DNA from: Flavobacterium limnophilum
Lineage (GTDB): Bacteria > Bacteroidota > Bacteroidia > Flavobacteriales > Flavobacteriaceae
DNA length: 64,000 bases
Direction: 5' to 3'
NCBI RefSeq assembly: GCF_027111315.2
Contig: NZ_CP114289.2
Location: 248,001-312,000 of the forward strand
The position numbers were made by a program, and so were the translations under genes. The notes under the pieces were generated by a model that worked only from the letters and a program-made list of their open reading frames with translations, did not search any database and was not told where the DNA came from. How positions within the stretch are numbered: position 1 is the stretch's first letter; every line of letters begins with the position of its first letter. Positions 53,307 to 63,320 of this stretch are shown one piece after another.

Positions 53307-56300
53307 TTAGAATGTTAAATTAAGTTTAAGTCCAAATCTTTTAGATGTGGGAGCAGCTGAAATTTCAATTCCTTGAGAGGTTCCTGAACCTAAACTAGTA
53401 ATGTCTGGGTCAAAATTCGTGTATTTTGGTACGTTTGGTGCAAAATACCATAGATTGCTTCCAATTAAACTCAAACTTATTTGACCAAATGGGGTTTTGT
53501 CAATAAATGTTTTAGGAACGTCATAAGTTAAACTTAAATCGCTTAATCTATATACGGTAGCGTCATAAACTGATGCTTCATCCACACTGTTTATTGCAAA
53601 TGTGTTTCCACCCGCTGGTGAGAAATACAGTTCATTCTTAGTTAATTGAACAGTGTTTGGAATTTGATTTCCTGCCGTGTCTACTAATGGAACTCCAGTT
53701 GTTGGATTACCATAGTATCCAGGGATTATATATGTATGTTCTCTGTCTTCAGTATCTTTAGTTATACCACGACCTAATAACGATTCAATAGTTGTAGAAT
53801 GAACGTCACCGCCTTCTTTCCAATCAAATTGTGCTTTCAAAGTGAATCCTTTGTAGGTAAGGGTATTGATGAAAGACATTTTGAAATCGGCCTGTGGGTC
53901 TCCTATTCTACCAGGTGTAGGGTCTTGAATGATTCCACCCCCTGATTGATTAATAAGGAAGTTACCGTTAGCGTCCCTAGCAAATTTTGTTCCATAAAAG
54001 AATCCGTAAGGTTGTCCTACTTCCACATAACCAACTGCATTTGCTCTTAATTCAAATCTATCTAAACCTTCTATTAATTTGGTTACAGTGTTTTCGTTTT
54101 TTGTAAAATTCGTTAGCAAAGTCCATTTAAAATCTTTTGTTTTAATCGGAACAAGCGTTAATGCAATTTCTACCCCTTTGTTTTCTATTGAGCCTAAATT
54201 AGTGTTGTACTCTGAAAATCCACTAGATGATGGTACAGTGATTGGAGTAATCAAATCAGTTGATGTTTTTTTGTACATACTGAAATCCAAAATAATTCTT
54301 CGTTTGTAAAACTCTAAATCTGCTCCAATTTCAAATTCTTCGGTAAACTCTGGTCTAACATTTTGATCTGCCAAACTAGTTGAATTTCCAATTGTTGGAA
54401 TTCCATTGAATCCTACACCTAAATCAAAAGTTTGGTTCGTGAACTCTGATGGAGCATCTCTACCCACTTTTCCATAACCACCTCTTATTTTTGCAAAAGA
54501 CAAGATGTCGCTTTTCATTTGCAAGGCTTCGGTAATTACAAAAGATCCACTGATTGAAGGATAGAAATAAGAATTATTTGCTTTTGGTAAAGAAGAACTC
54601 CAGTCATTTCTTCCTGTAACGTTTAAGAATATAAATTTTTTGTAGTCGAAAGTTGCGTCAGCAAAAACACCAATACTTCTTTTTTCACTTCCTGAATCCA
54701 ATAGGTTTACTACAGTTTTTACATTGCTTAAATTAAAAATATCTGGAACTTTAAATTCTGTTCCTTGATTTGCTGTTCTACTAGTGGTGTTTTGCAAGAT
54801 GTTGTTTCCAAGAATTGCGGTCAATCCAATATCTTCTGTTAATTTGTAATTGAAGTTAATCAATAAGGTTGATTCTATGTCTTGGTTGTTGAAGTTATCC
54901 GTAGTCAAAGCTCCTAAACCTCCGTTGGCTCTAGAGTTTAAATCGCGAATTTCTTTTCTGTCCAATGAGTAGGAGTTAAGACCGGCTCTGTAGAAAAAAT
55001 CTATGTTGTCGTTGAGTTTGTAACTCAAATTTAAACCTGCTACTGTTCTGGTAGTATTGGTAATGATTTGATCGTGTTCCCATGACCACATTGGGTGGTC
55101 AAATTGAGTTCCGTTTGGTGTTACTGATGCTCCTGTTTTTGGATCTTCATAAGGTAAATTCATGTCCCAGTTTCTTGCTAAAAATAATGTTCTTGCAAAA
55201 GAGGAAGAGGATCCGCCAAATTGATTTTCACCAAAAAAACCACCAACTTGTCTTGTGTCAGCATAACTCATATTTGCTCCTGCAGTAAGTTTTTCTGATA
55301 ATTTAAAAGTACCACCTGAAGAGAAAGTGGTTCTGTCATAAGTGTTGAATGGGATATATCCATCTTGGCCTAAATCAGAAATGGTTACGTTAAAACTTCC
55401 ATCTTGACCCGCATAATTAAATCCAAGAGTGTTTTCTAATATTGATCCAGTTCTAAACAAGTCTTTTACATTGTTTGGTTTGGCAACATAAGGAACTGTT
55501 GGGCCAAATTGGTCTGGAAAAGCAGCTAAAAGAGTAGGCCATGTTGGGATAGTTGCTATTGTGCCAAATTTTGGTCCCCAAGAACCATTTGCGTTGCTAT
55601 ATTGAAAATTTGCACCAGCACCATACGTATTTTGATAATCTGGTAAGTTTGCAATTTCTTCAAGATAAGCTCCTGATCCAAAGTTTACACTTAGCTTATT
55701 GTCTTTTTTAGTGTTTTGAGAACCTGATTTGGTTGTTATAACGATAACACCGTTTACAGCTCTAGAACCGTATAATGCAGCTGCTGCAGCACTTTTCAGC
55801 ACGTTTACAGAGGCAATGTCATTAGGGTCTAAGCTTGACAAAGCGGATTCGTAACCACCACCCCCTGTTACTTGGTTGGATGTTGTTACCTGAGTATTGT
55901 TATATGCAATTCCGTCAACAATAATTAAAGGTTGTATGTCTCCACTAAATGTAGAAATACCTCTAATTGTAATTTGGTTTGAAGCACCAGCAACCCCTGT
56001 GGAAGTGTTCACATTAAGACCAGCAACTTTCCCTTGAAGGGAGCGTACTAAATCTGGCTCGGAATTTTCGGTAATGTCTGCGGCTTTGATGCTACTGACG
56101 CTATATCCTAATTTTTTCGGATTTCGTTTAATACCAAAAGCCGTAACAACAACTTCACTTAGTTGTTCTTCCGATGATTGCATTTTAATATTAATTTTGG
56201 CAGCTCCAGCCTTAACTTCTTGGGTTTTCATCCCAATAAAGCTAAAAATCAAGATCTGGCTTGGTGTTGCCTTGATGGAATATTTTCCGTCAAAATCTGT

Positions 56301-56462
56301 TTGAGTTCCGTTTTGAGTCCCTTTCACTAATACGCTCACGCCTGGTAAAGGCAATCCTGCATTATCGGAAACAACACCCGAAACAACTCTTTCTTGCGCA
56401 AAAGTAATTTGCGCCACAAGTACTATAAGTAGTACTAAGAATCCATTGTACTTTAGTTTCAT
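53307..56462 (-). CDS. SusC-like TonB-dependent outer-membrane transporter
   Basis: 1051 residues. Signal peptide (GFLVLLIVLVAQITFAQ), carboxypeptidase-D regulatory-like domain (about 25-95, LPLPGVSVLVKGTQNGTQTD), the TonB-box-like LSEVVVTAFGIKRN, plug (about 115-230, LQGKVAGLNVNTSTGVAG, SAAAAALYGSRAVNGVIVIT) and a 22-strand barrel ending KRFGLKLNLTF. It imports ligands captured by SusD using TonB energy. First gene of a three-gene operon; a TATGCGTGCATA near-palindrome lies about 75 bp upstream. No sigma/anti-sigma pair is adjacent. Confidence 0.96.
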   Translation of the reverse strand: MKLKYNGFLVLLIVLVAQITFAQERVVSGVVSDNAGLPLPGVSVLVKGTQNGTQTDFDGKYSIKATPSQILIFSFIGMKTQEVKAGAAKINIKMQSSEEQLSEVVVTAFGIKRNPKKLGYSVSSIKAADITENSEPDLVRSLQGKVAGLNVNTSTGVAGASNQITIRGISTFSGDIQPLIIVDGIAYNNTQVTTSNQVTGGGGYESALSSLDPNDIASVNVLKSAAAAALYGSRAVNGVIVITTKSGSQNTKKDNKLSVNFGSGAYLEEIANLPDYQNTYGAGANFQYSNANGSWGPKFGTIATIPTWPTLLAAFPDQFGPTVPYVAKPNNVKDLFRTGSILENTLGFNYAGQDGSFNVTISDLGQDGYIPFNTYDRTTFSSGGTFKLSEKLTAGANMSYADTRQVGGFFGENQFGGSSSSFARTLFLARNWDMNLPYEDPKTGASVTPNGTQFDHPMWSWEHDQIITNTTRTVAGLNLSYKLNDNIDFFYRAGLNSYSLDRKEIRDLNSRANGGLGALTTDNFNNQDIESTLLINFNYKLTEDIGLTAILGNNILQNTTSRTANQGTEFKVPDIFNLSNVKTVVNLLDSGSEKRSIGVFADATFDYKKFIFLNVTGRNDWSSSLPKANNSYFYPSISGSFVITEALQMKSDILSFAKIRGGYGKVGRDAPSEFTNQTFDLGVGFNGIPTIGNSTSLADQNVRPEFTEEFEIGADLEFYKRRIILDFSMYKKTSTDLITPITVPSSSGFSEYNTNLGSIENKGVEIALTLVPIKTKDFKWTLLTNFTKNENTVTKLIEGLDRFELRANAVGYVEVGQPYGFFYGTKFARDANGNFLINQSGGGIIQDPTPGRIGDPQADFKMSFINTLTYKGFTLKAQFDWKEGGDVHSTTIESLLGRGITKDTEDREHTYIIPGYYGNPTTGVPLVDTAGNQIPNTVQLTKNELYFSPAGGNTFAINSVDEASVYDATVYRLSDLSLTYDVPKTFIDKTPFGQISLSLIGSNLWYFAPNVPKYTNFDPDITSLGSGTSQGIEISAAPTSKRFGLKLNLTF

Positions 56463-56536
56463 TTTTAAATATTTTGAATTAGTTAAGCAAAACTCTTAAT
56501 AATTTGTTAACTTTCCTAATGATTGTATTGTTTTTT

Positions 56537-56548
56537 TATGCGTGCATA
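56537..56548. promoter_or_regulatory. Near-palindrome TATGCGTGCATA upstream of susC
   Basis: One base different from the perfect palindrome at 2048-2059, at a similar distance from the start codon (about 75 bp). May be an operator; unproven. Confidence 0.3.
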
Positions 56549-56609
56549 CAAGATTTAACATTTTAACAGATATAAGCACTATTGTTATATAATGTGTATT
56601 TTAATCGAC

Positions 56610-58367
56610 TTAAAATTTAATATTGTAATTTATTGCGGCAACGGTGTTGTAAAATTTTATTTCTTGGCTAGTGGTTTTGGCGTTGGCAAATGTTAATTTA
56701 AGTAGTCCATTTTTGGTTTTTAACCCCATTCCTAATCCAAAGCCCAGTAGGTTTCCTTTATTGTTTGTGCTTTTGTCTTCATAATAGCCATAATCCATGA
56801 TAGAGTGAATAAATAGGTCTTGAGAAACGATGTAGCGATACTCTGTTAGGATGGCTGTCATAAAATTGGCTTGCAGGCTATTTTCGGCAAATCCTCGAAT
56901 GGAGTTCATTCCGCCAAATCGGTATAACTCGTTGATTATGTAGGAATCACTTTTCAGGAAATAATTTTGATAATTGATGTTAATGCAGTTTTTTTTGTTC
57001 AAATAGAAATTGTGCGTCGCATTGAGGTTAATGTAGGTTTGTTTTTGGGTTTCCAAGGTTTCGTTTAGTCCATTCGTTGTTCTTTTTCCGGTTCCTAAAG
57101 TAAGGGAAAGGCTGGTTTTTTTTGGAAAAGTCAAATTCAAGTAATCCAATTTCGTGTATTCTAAATTAGATGTTAGAAAGGAGTTCTCGTAATCGCTTAT
57201 GGTGCTGCTGTTGGTGTTTTGGATGTCGCTGGATTCCGTAGATTGGTATCCAAGGTAAATACGGGTGTTGTAATCCACGAAATAACCCAAATCTATTGTG
57301 GTTTTTGTGTTTTGGAAGATACTGTCCTGTTTGAAGATGTAAATTTGGGCTTTCAGGCCTATTGGGCTTTTAAATAAATAGGGTAAATCAATGCTGGCTT
57401 TAAAGTTCTTTTGATTGTTTCCGTCACTTTTCCAATTAATTGATAATTGCTCTCCAGCTTTAAGGGCGTTTTCCAATGTTAAATCCAAATAACCATTAAA
57501 AACTAATTTGTTGTTTTCGTTATTGGTAAAGCCTATGAAGCCGTCAAAAGTATTTGATTTTCTTTTTTCCATATATACATATACTTTGGTGGTGTCTTTG
57601 GTAAATAAAATTTCCGGATATTTTATCTGGCTGACAAACCTGAATTTTTCGAAATCATCGTGAATTTTTCGAACGACATCTTGATTGAAAGGGTTGTTGC
57701 GGTATTTTCGGTTCATCTGTTTCAGATGTCCTTCTGGGAAACTGTTTTTTTTGTTGCTTTCGGCAAATTTCACCACAATTTCATTTAATTGTCTTTGTTG
57801 TCCGGTTTCAAATTGCAAATCGGCATAAAGTGAGTGGTTTTTCTTTTGAATGTTCATTAATTTTAATTTTGCCAATGCAAAACCTTTTTGTTCCAATTTA
57901 AGTAGGGTTTGGTTCAGGAAGGATTCTATTCCGTTATAAGGCAGAATGATGCTGTCCTTTGTTTTGTCTATTGAAATTAAATCTTTAATTATAACATTAT
58001 TGTTCTCTATTTCAGTTTCGGCTCCCTCTCCTTTGGAGAGGGTTGGGGAGAGGATTTTTCTACCTATATATATATGTATGGAATTTGTCCTTTCGCCCAA
58101 ACTAAATTTTGCGGTATAGGTGGAGTCGTTTTCTTTGCTGTTTTCCAATATTCGATTTTCGATGTAGCCTATTTTTGATAGCTTTTCGGAGGTTAAGTGG
58201 ATTTCGTCGGTTAGGGATTTTAAGTTTTTATGCTTCGAATTGTAATGCAACGAGTCAAGTGTCTTGTTCTCGAAATCGGAACTTCCAATTAGTCGTAATT
58301 GGAAATTTTGGGATGAACAATTCAATCCAATAATGAAAAACAATAATAAAAGGGCGGTTGGTTTCAA
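56610..58367 (-). CDS. BamA/TamA-like outer-membrane protein, TTG start
   Basis: 585 residues. The frame opens after a TAG at 58374-58376 and the only usable start is TTG at 58367 (KPTALLLLFFIIGLNCSSQN), giving a signal peptide. POTRA-like region about residues 100-230, then a surface-antigen (Omp85-type) beta-barrel with SLTLGTGKRTTNGLN, RFGGMNSIRGFAENSLQ (the (V/I)RGF motif), and C-terminal VAAINYNIKF. It likely helps insert or secrete proteins across the outer membrane, or is a degenerate relative; substrate unknown. Residues about 108-116 come from an in-frame insertion of a GAGAGG-type repeat. Confidence 0.85.
   Translation of the reverse strand: MKPTALLLLFFIIGLNCSSQNFQLRLIGSSDFENKTLDSLHYNSKHKNLKSLTDEIHLTSEKLSKIGYIENRILENSKENDSTYTAKFSLGERTNSIHIYIGRKILSPTLSKGEGAETEIENNNVIIKDLISIDKTKDSIILPYNGIESFLNQTLLKLEQKGFALAKLKLMNIQKKNHSLYADLQFETGQQRQLNEIVVKFAESNKKNSFPEGHLKQMNRKYRNNPFNQDVVRKIHDDFEKFRFVSQIKYPEILFTKDTTKVYVYMEKRKSNTFDGFIGFTNNENNKLVFNGYLDLTLENALKAGEQLSINWKSDGNNQKNFKASIDLPYLFKSPIGLKAQIYIFKQDSIFQNTKTTIDLGYFVDYNTRIYLGYQSTESSDIQNTNSSTISDYENSFLTSNLEYTKLDYLNLTFPKKTSLSLTLGTGKRTTNGLNETLETQKQTYINLNATHNFYLNKKNCININYQNYFLKSDSYIINELYRFGGMNSIRGFAENSLQANFMTAILTEYRYIVSQDLFIHSIMDYGYYEDKSTNNKGNLLGFGLGMGLKTKNGLLKLTFANAKTTSQEIKFYNTVAAINYNIKF
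58024..58053. repeat. In-frame repeat inside the Omp85-like gene
   Basis: CCCTCTCC-TTT-GGAGAGGG (58024-58042) plus TTGGGGAGAGG. This is the CCTCTCC/GGAGAGG palindrome that I recall as a common dispersed intergenic repeat in Bacteroidota, here encoding SPTLSKGEG on the minus strand without breaking the frame. Confidence 0.6.
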
Positions 58368-58395
58368 AAGAATCTAAGTTTCAATAAAAGTAATG

Positions 58396-58403
58396 CAAAT
58401 ATA
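58396..58403 (-). promoter_or_regulatory. -7 element of the Omp85-like gene
   Basis: TATATTTG on the minus strand, exact TAnnTTTG, about 28 nt before the TTG start. Confidence 0.45.
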
Positions 58404-59045
58404 TAAAGGTTGCGTAACTATTCATGGGATAAATATTTAAAACGGAAGAGGATCGGATGTATTGTTTGAAGTGGTGCGAAGCAAACTTTGGATAAGTTTA
58501 TGGTCCAAGTCCGATTGTTGTTTTGTCTTGTGGGGATTTAATATGGGGAGTTACGGCAAGGTCTTGTAGGTTGTTTCTTTACAGATTAAATTAATTCAGG
58601 CAATATAATCATCGTGGAACAAAAAAGATGTTCTTGACGGGCCAAGAGTATGGATAGAGTAGGGATATAGTTACTATATAGTAACTATATAGTAACTATA
58701 TAGTAACTATATAGTAACTGTATAGTAACTGTATAGTAACTGTATGGTAATTGTATAGCAGTCTTATATAGGGTATGATTGTTTAAATCTTCTGGGTAAG
58801 TTGCGAAGACAAATGGAGGTAATCTTGTGGAGAGAGATGTTTTTAGTGGTTTTATTGGGCTTCATTAAAGAGTTGATTGGTAAATCGGTTTCGAAATGGG
58901 GGTTTTTCTCTTTTTTTATGTGTTTTAAGCTCTCTTTGGGTAAAGTCGAGGCGGGTTGTGTTTTTTTGTATTTTTTAATTAGGGTAATGATTGTCTGGCT
59001 GGGTTAAATAAATGTTTACTTAGCGTGAAAATTAATGGATTATGA
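58404..59045. other. Gene-free region between Omp85-like gene and the str operon
   Basis: About 640 bp with no convincing ORF (the best, 58801-59007, has atypical codon use and no start context). It is G- and T-rich, unlike the coding strand of its neighbours, and contains the 11-bp minisatellite. No tRNA or terminator was recognised. Confidence 0.6.
58670..58757. repeat. Minisatellite: eight units of 11 bp
   Basis: Units of GTAACTATATA (three exact, first GTTACTATATA) and then GTAACTGTATA with further one-base variants to 58757. Each unit with its neighbour forms the small dyad ATAGT-A-ACTAT. The period matches about one turn of B-DNA. It lies about 300 bp upstream of the rpsL promoter. Confidence 0.95.
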
Positions 59046-59076
59046 TTTGTTTAGTGAAAAATATTTTCTACATTTG
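59046..59076 (+). promoter_or_regulatory. str operon promoter
   Basis: TTTG (59046-59049), 19-nt spacer, TACATTTG (59069-59076). The best full match to the Bacteroidota TTTG-N19-TAnnTTTG consensus in the window. A CCCG...CGGG hairpin (59081-59094) would stand at the 5' end of the mRNA. Confidence 0.8.
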
Positions 59077-59129
59077 CAACCCCGTAAAAAGCGGGAATTT
59101 TATAAACAAGTAATTTTTAGTATTTAACT

Positions 59130-59513
59130 ATGCCAACTATTCAACAATTAGTAAGAACAGGAAGAACTCAAATCACTAAGAAGAGTAAATCGGTTGCTTT
59201 AGATTCTTGTCCTCAAAGAAGAGGTGTTTGTACGCGTGTTTACACTACAACTCCAAAAAAACCAAACTCTGCAATGCGTAAAGTAGCGCGTGTACGTTTG
59301 ACTAATGGAAACGAAGTAAATGCCTACATCCCTGGAGAAGGACATAATCTACAAGAGCACTCGATAGTATTAGTGCGAGGTGGAAGGGTAAAAGATTTGC
59401 CAGGAGTAAGATATCACATCGTTCGTGGTGCACTTGATACATCAGGTGTTGCAGGAAGAACGCAAAGAAGATCTAAGTACGGAGCAAAACGACCAAAAGA
59501 AGCAAAAAAGTAA
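59130..59513 (+). CDS. rpsL: 30S ribosomal protein S12
   Basis: 127 residues, complete. Decoding-centre loop [18 protein letters not shown] and [14 protein letters not shown] are intact, so there is no sign of the known streptomycin-resistance substitutions. First gene of the str operon. Confidence 0.99.
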
Positions 59514-59537
59514 TTTAAAAAGTTGTGCTTGTAGACC

Positions 59538-59551
59538 CGCGATTTATCGCG
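59538..59551 (+). other. Small hairpin between rpsL and rpsG
   Basis: CGCGA-TTTA-TCGCG, a perfect 5-bp stem in a 73-nt spacer, without a T-run. It is more likely a processing or stability element than a terminator. Confidence 0.5.
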
Positions 59552-59586
59552 ACTAGCTAAGTATGACGTTTAATTAAAAAAAAGAC

Positions 59587-60063
59587 ATGAGAAAAAGAGC
59601 GGCAAAGAAAAGACCACTTTTACCAGATCCAAGGTTTAACGACCAATTGGTGACACGTTTTGTGAACAACTTAATGTGGGACGGTAAGAAATCAACAGCT
59701 TTTAAAGTTTTTTATGATGCAATTGACATCATCGAAACTAAAAAGCAAGATGCAGAAAAACCATCATTGGAAATCTGGAAAGATGCTTTAAGTAACGTTA
59801 TGCCTCACGTAGAAGTACGTAGTCGTAGAGTAGGTGGAGCTACATTTCAAATTCCAATGCAAATTAGACCAGACAGAAAAATTTCTATGGCCATGAAATG
59901 GTTGATTCTTTATTCAAGAAGAAGAAACGAAAAATCAATGGCTCAAAGATTGGCTTCAGAATGTTTAGCTGCGGCTAAAGAAGAAGGAGCGGCTGTTAAG
60001 AAAAGAATGGATACTCACAAAATGGCAGAGGCTAACAAAGCTTTCTCTCACTTTAGATTTTAA
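59587..60063 (+). CDS. rpsG: 30S ribosomal protein S7
   Basis: 158 residues. PDPRFNDQLVTRFVNNLMWD and VEVRSRRVGGATFQIP are typical S7 sequences; binds 16S rRNA at the head of the 30S subunit. Ten nt before fusA. Confidence 0.99.
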   Translation: MRKRAAKKRPLLPDPRFNDQLVTRFVNNLMWDGKKSTAFKVFYDAIDIIETKKQDAEKPSLEIWKDALSNVMPHVEVRSRRVGGATFQIPMQIRPDRKISMAMKWLILYSRRRNEKSMAQRLASECLAAAKEEGAAVKKRMDTHKMAEANKAFSHFRF

Positions 60064-60073
60064 TTCTTAAGAA

Positions 60074-62230
60074 ATGGCTAGAGATCTTAAATATACAAGA
60101 AATATAGGTATTGCTGCTCACATTGATGCTGGTAAAACAACAACAACCGAGCGTATTTTATTCTATACTGGAAAATCACACAAAATTGGTGAAGTGCACG
60201 ATGGTGCTGCAACAATGGACTGGATGGCACAAGAGCAAGAAAGAGGTATTACAATTACTTCTGCTGCTACAACTTGTGAATGGAATTTTCCAACTACACA
60301 AGGTAAATTATTGCCTGAAAGTTTACCATACCACTTTAATATTATTGATACCCCGGGACACGTAGATTTTACTGTAGAAGTAAATCGTTCTTTGCGTGTA
60401 TTGGATGGGTTGGTTTTCTTGTTTAGTGCTGTTGATGGTGTTGAGCCACAATCAGAAACTAACTGGAGACTTGCTGATCAGTACCACGTACCGCGTATTG
60501 GATTCGTTAATAAAATGGACAGACAAGGATCTAACTTTTTGATGGTATGTCAACAAGTAAGAGATATGTTGAAATCTAATGCAGTTGCAATCACTTTGCC
60601 AATTGGTGAAGAAAATGATTTCAAAGGTGTTGTAGATTTAGTTAGAAATCAAGCCATAGTATGGCATGAAGAAGGTTTGGGAGCAACTTATGATATTGTG
60701 CCTATTCCTGAAGACATGCTTGAAGAGGTTAAAGAATACAGATCAATTCTTATTGAAGCAGTAGCTGATTATGATGAGAATTTGCTTGAAAAATTCATGG
60801 AAGATGAGAACTCTATTACTGAGGAGGAAATCAACATTGCATTGAGAGCAGCTGTAATGGATATGGCTATCATTCCTATGATTGCCGGTTCTTCTTTCAA
60901 AAACAAAGGAGTTCAATTTATGTTGGACGCTGTGTGTAAATACTTGCCATCTCCAATGGATAAAGCTGGTATCGAAGGAATTCATCCTGATGATGCTGAA
61001 TTGTTGGAAGAAGATCAAACTAAAATCTTGCGTAAGCCAGATGTTAAAGAGCCATTCGCTGCTTTGGCATTTAAAATTGCTACTGATCCATTCGTAGGTC
61101 GTTTAGCTTTCTTCCGTGCTTATTCAGGGCGTTTGGATGCAGGTTCTTATGTTTTGAATACTCGTTCAGGAAACAAAGAAAGAATCTCTCGTATCTACCA
61201 AATGCACGCCAACAAACAAAACCCAATCGAGTATATCGAAGCAGGTGATATTGGAGCAGCAGTAGGATTTAAAGATATCAAAACTGGGGATACATTGTGT
61301 GATGAAAAACATCCAATCATTCTTGAGTCAATGAAATTCCCTGCACCGGTAATTGGTATTGCAATTGAGCCTAAAACAAAAGCTGACGTAGACAAAATGG
61401 GTATGGCTTTGGCTAAATTAGCTGAAGAAGATCCAACGTTTACTGTTAGAACTGATGAGGCTTCAGGTCAAACAATTATCTCGGGAATGGGAGAGTTGCA
61501 CTTGGATATCCTTGTTGATAGAATGCGTCGTGAATTCAAGGTTGAAGTGAACCAAGGGGAGCCTCAAGTTGAGTACAAAGAAGCATTTACCAAAAAAGCA
61601 CAACACAGAGAAACTTACAAGAAACAATCAGGTGGTCGTGGTAAGTTCGGTGATATCGTATTTATCCTTGAGCCAGCAGATGAAGTTGACGGTAAAACTC
61701 CTGTAGGATTGCAATTTGTGAATTCAGTAAAAGGTGGTAACGTTCCTAAAGAATATATACCATCTGTAGAAAAAGGTTTCCGTGAAGCTATGAAAACTGG
61801 TCCTTTAGCGGGGTACCAAGTAGATAGCTTGAAAGTAACTTTGTTGGACGGATCTTTCCACCCTGTGGATTCTGATGCTCTTTCTTTTGAATTAGCGGCT
61901 AGAATGGGGTATAGAGAAGTGGCTAAAGCTGCTGGAGCAATTATTCTTGAGCCTATCATGAAAATGGAAGTTATTACACCTGAAGAAAACATGGGAGATA
62001 TCGTGGGTGATATCAACCGTCGTAGAGGTCAAGTGAATGACATGGGTGACAGAGCAGGTGCGAAAACCATCAAAGCGGATGTGCCATTATCAGAAATGTT
62101 CGGTTATGTAACAACATTAAGAACGCTTTCATCTGGTAGAGCAACATCTACAATGGAATTTTCACACTACGCAGAAACACCTTCCAATATTTCGGAAGCA
62201 GTTATCAAAAAAGCAAAAGGAAACGCATAA
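60074..62230 (+). CDS. fusA: Elongation factor G
   Basis: 718 residues. G1 [15 protein letters not shown] (14-28), G2 [12 protein letters not shown]3 DTPGHVDF, G4 NKMD, domain III-V through [19 protein letters not shown] and [20 protein letters not shown]. Translocase of the ribosome. One copy here; other EF-G paralogues may exist elsewhere. Confidence 0.99.
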   Translation: MARDLKYTRNIGIAAHIDAGKTTTTERILFYTGKSHKIGEVHDGAATMDWMAQEQERGITITSAATTCEWNFPTTQGKLLPESLPYHFNIIDTPGHVDFTVEVNRSLRVLDGLVFLFSAVDGVEPQSETNWRLADQYHVPRIGFVNKMDRQGSNFLMVCQQVRDMLKSNAVAITLPIGEENDFKGVVDLVRNQAIVWHEEGLGATYDIVPIPEDMLEEVKEYRSILIEAVADYDENLLEKFMEDENSITEEEINIALRAAVMDMAIIPMIAGSSFKNKGVQFMLDAVCKYLPSPMDKAGIEGIHPDDAELLEEDQTKILRKPDVKEPFAALAFKIATDPFVGRLAFFRAYSGRLDAGSYVLNTRSGNKERISRIYQMHANKQNPIEYIEAGDIGAAVGFKDIKTGDTLCDEKHPIILESMKFPAPVIGIAIEPKTKADVDKMGMALAKLAEEDPTFTVRTDEASGQTIISGMGELHLDILVDRMRREFKVEVNQGEPQVEYKEAFTKKAQHRETYKKQSGGRGKFGDIVFILEPADEVDGKTPVGLQFVNSVKGGNVPKEYIPSVEKGFREAMKTGPLAGYQVDSLKVTLLDGSFHPVDSDALSFELAARMGYREVAKAAGAIILEPIMKMEVITPEENMGDIVGDINRRRGQVNDMGDRAGAKTIKADVPLSEMFGYVTTLRTLSSGRATSTMEFSHYAETPSNISEAVIKKAKGNA

Positions 62231-62241
62231 TCTTTAAGAAA

Positions 62242-62547
62242 ATGAGTCAAAAAATCAGAATAAAACTAAAATCTTACGATCACATGTTGGTAGACAAGTC
62301 TGCCGAGAAGATTGTAAAAACGGTTAAAAGTACCGGAGCAGTAGTAACTGGACCAATTCCATTACCAACTCACAAAAAACTTTTCACTGTACTACGTTCT
62401 CCACACGTTAACAAAAAAGCGAGAGAGCAATTTGAAGTAATGTCATACAAGAGATTGATCGACATTTATTCATCTTCATCAAAAACTATTGATGCGTTGA
62501 TGAAACTTGAATTGCCTAGCGGAGTTGAAGTAGAGATCAAAGTTTAA
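62242..62547 (+). CDS. rpsJ: 30S ribosomal protein S10
   Basis: 101 residues: [20 protein letters not shown] and [18 protein letters not shown]. It is 11 nt after fusA, so it is cotranscribed with the str genes; also the NusA/NusE antitermination partner in other bacteria. Confidence 0.99.
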   Translation: MSQKIRIKLKSYDHMLVDKSAEKIVKTVKSTGAVVTGPIPLPTHKKLFTVLRSPHVNKKAREQFEVMSYKRLIDIYSSSSKTIDALMKLELPSGVEVEIKV

Positions 62548-62596
62548 ATAGCTTACTAGTAAGAAAAGGACGCTGTTTTTGAGTGATAAATATTTT

Positions 62597-62628
62597 TTTG
62601 GTTTGTGTGTAAATAATGTTTACTTTTG
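62597..62628 (+). promoter_or_regulatory. Internal promoter before rplC
   Basis: TTTG (62597-62600), 20-nt spacer, TACTTTTG (62621-62628) in the 155-nt gap between rpsJ and rplC. It allows the S10-operon genes to be expressed separately from str. Confidence 0.7.
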
Positions 62629-62702
62629 CACCACTAAAAAAAATAGGGCTCACTTAAAAGCTGCGTTCTATATTTATATTTAATAATTAATAATTAATAT
62701 TT

Positions 62703-63320
62703 ATGTCTGGGTTAATCGGAAGAAAAATTGGCATGACAAGCATCTTTGACGAGAACGGGAAAAACATTCCTTGTACTGTTATTGAAGCTGGCCCATGTGT
62801 AGTTACCCAAGTCAGAACCAAAGGTGTTGACGGGTATGAAGCGTTGCAACTAGGTTTCGATGACAAAAACGAGAAACATTCCACTAAAGCGGCCGTTGGT
62901 CACTTTGCGAAAGCAGGAACTGTAGCTAAGAAAAAAGTCGTTGAATTCCAAGATTTTGCAACAGAACAAAAATTAGGAGACGTTATTGACGTTTCAATTT
63001 TTGAAGAAGGAGAATTTGTAGATGTGCAAGGTGTATCTAAAGGTAAAGGTTTTCAAGGGGTTGTGAAACGTCACGGTTTTGGTGGTGTTGGACAAGCAAC
63101 TCACGGTCAACACAACCGTTTAAGAGCGCCAGGTTCTGTAGGAGCTTCATCTTATCCATCTAGAGTATTCAAAGGAATGCGTATGGCTGGAAGAATGGGA
63201 GGAGACAATGTAAAAGTTCAAAACCTTAGAGTTTTAAAAGTAGTGGCTGACAAGAACCTACTTGTTATTAAAGGATGTGTTCCTGGATGTAACAACTCTT
63301 ATGTAATCATTCAGAAGTAA
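62703..63320 (+). CDS. rplC: 50S ribosomal protein L3
   Basis: 205 residues: [20 protein letters not shown] and [38 protein letters not shown]. The stop overlaps the rplD start by one base. Confidence 0.99.
   Translation: MSGLIGRKIGMTSIFDENGKNIPCTVIEAGPCVVTQVRTKGVDGYEALQLGFDDKNEKHSTKAAVGHFAKAGTVAKKKVVEFQDFATEQKLGDVIDVSIFEEGEFVDVQGVSKGKGFQGVVKRHGFGGVGQATHGQHNRLRAPGSVGASSYPSRVFKGMRMAGRMGGDNVKVQNLRVLKVVADKNLLVIKGCVPGCNNSYVIIQK

Noticed and set aside
58670..58757. Tandem repeats considered as a CRISPR array
   Set aside because: Units are 11 bp with no spacers, and no cas gene is present.
58801..59007. ORF of 68 codons in the gene-free region before rpsL
   Set aside because: Odd composition (many Trp, Phe, Cys), no promoter or start context, and no resemblance to any family.
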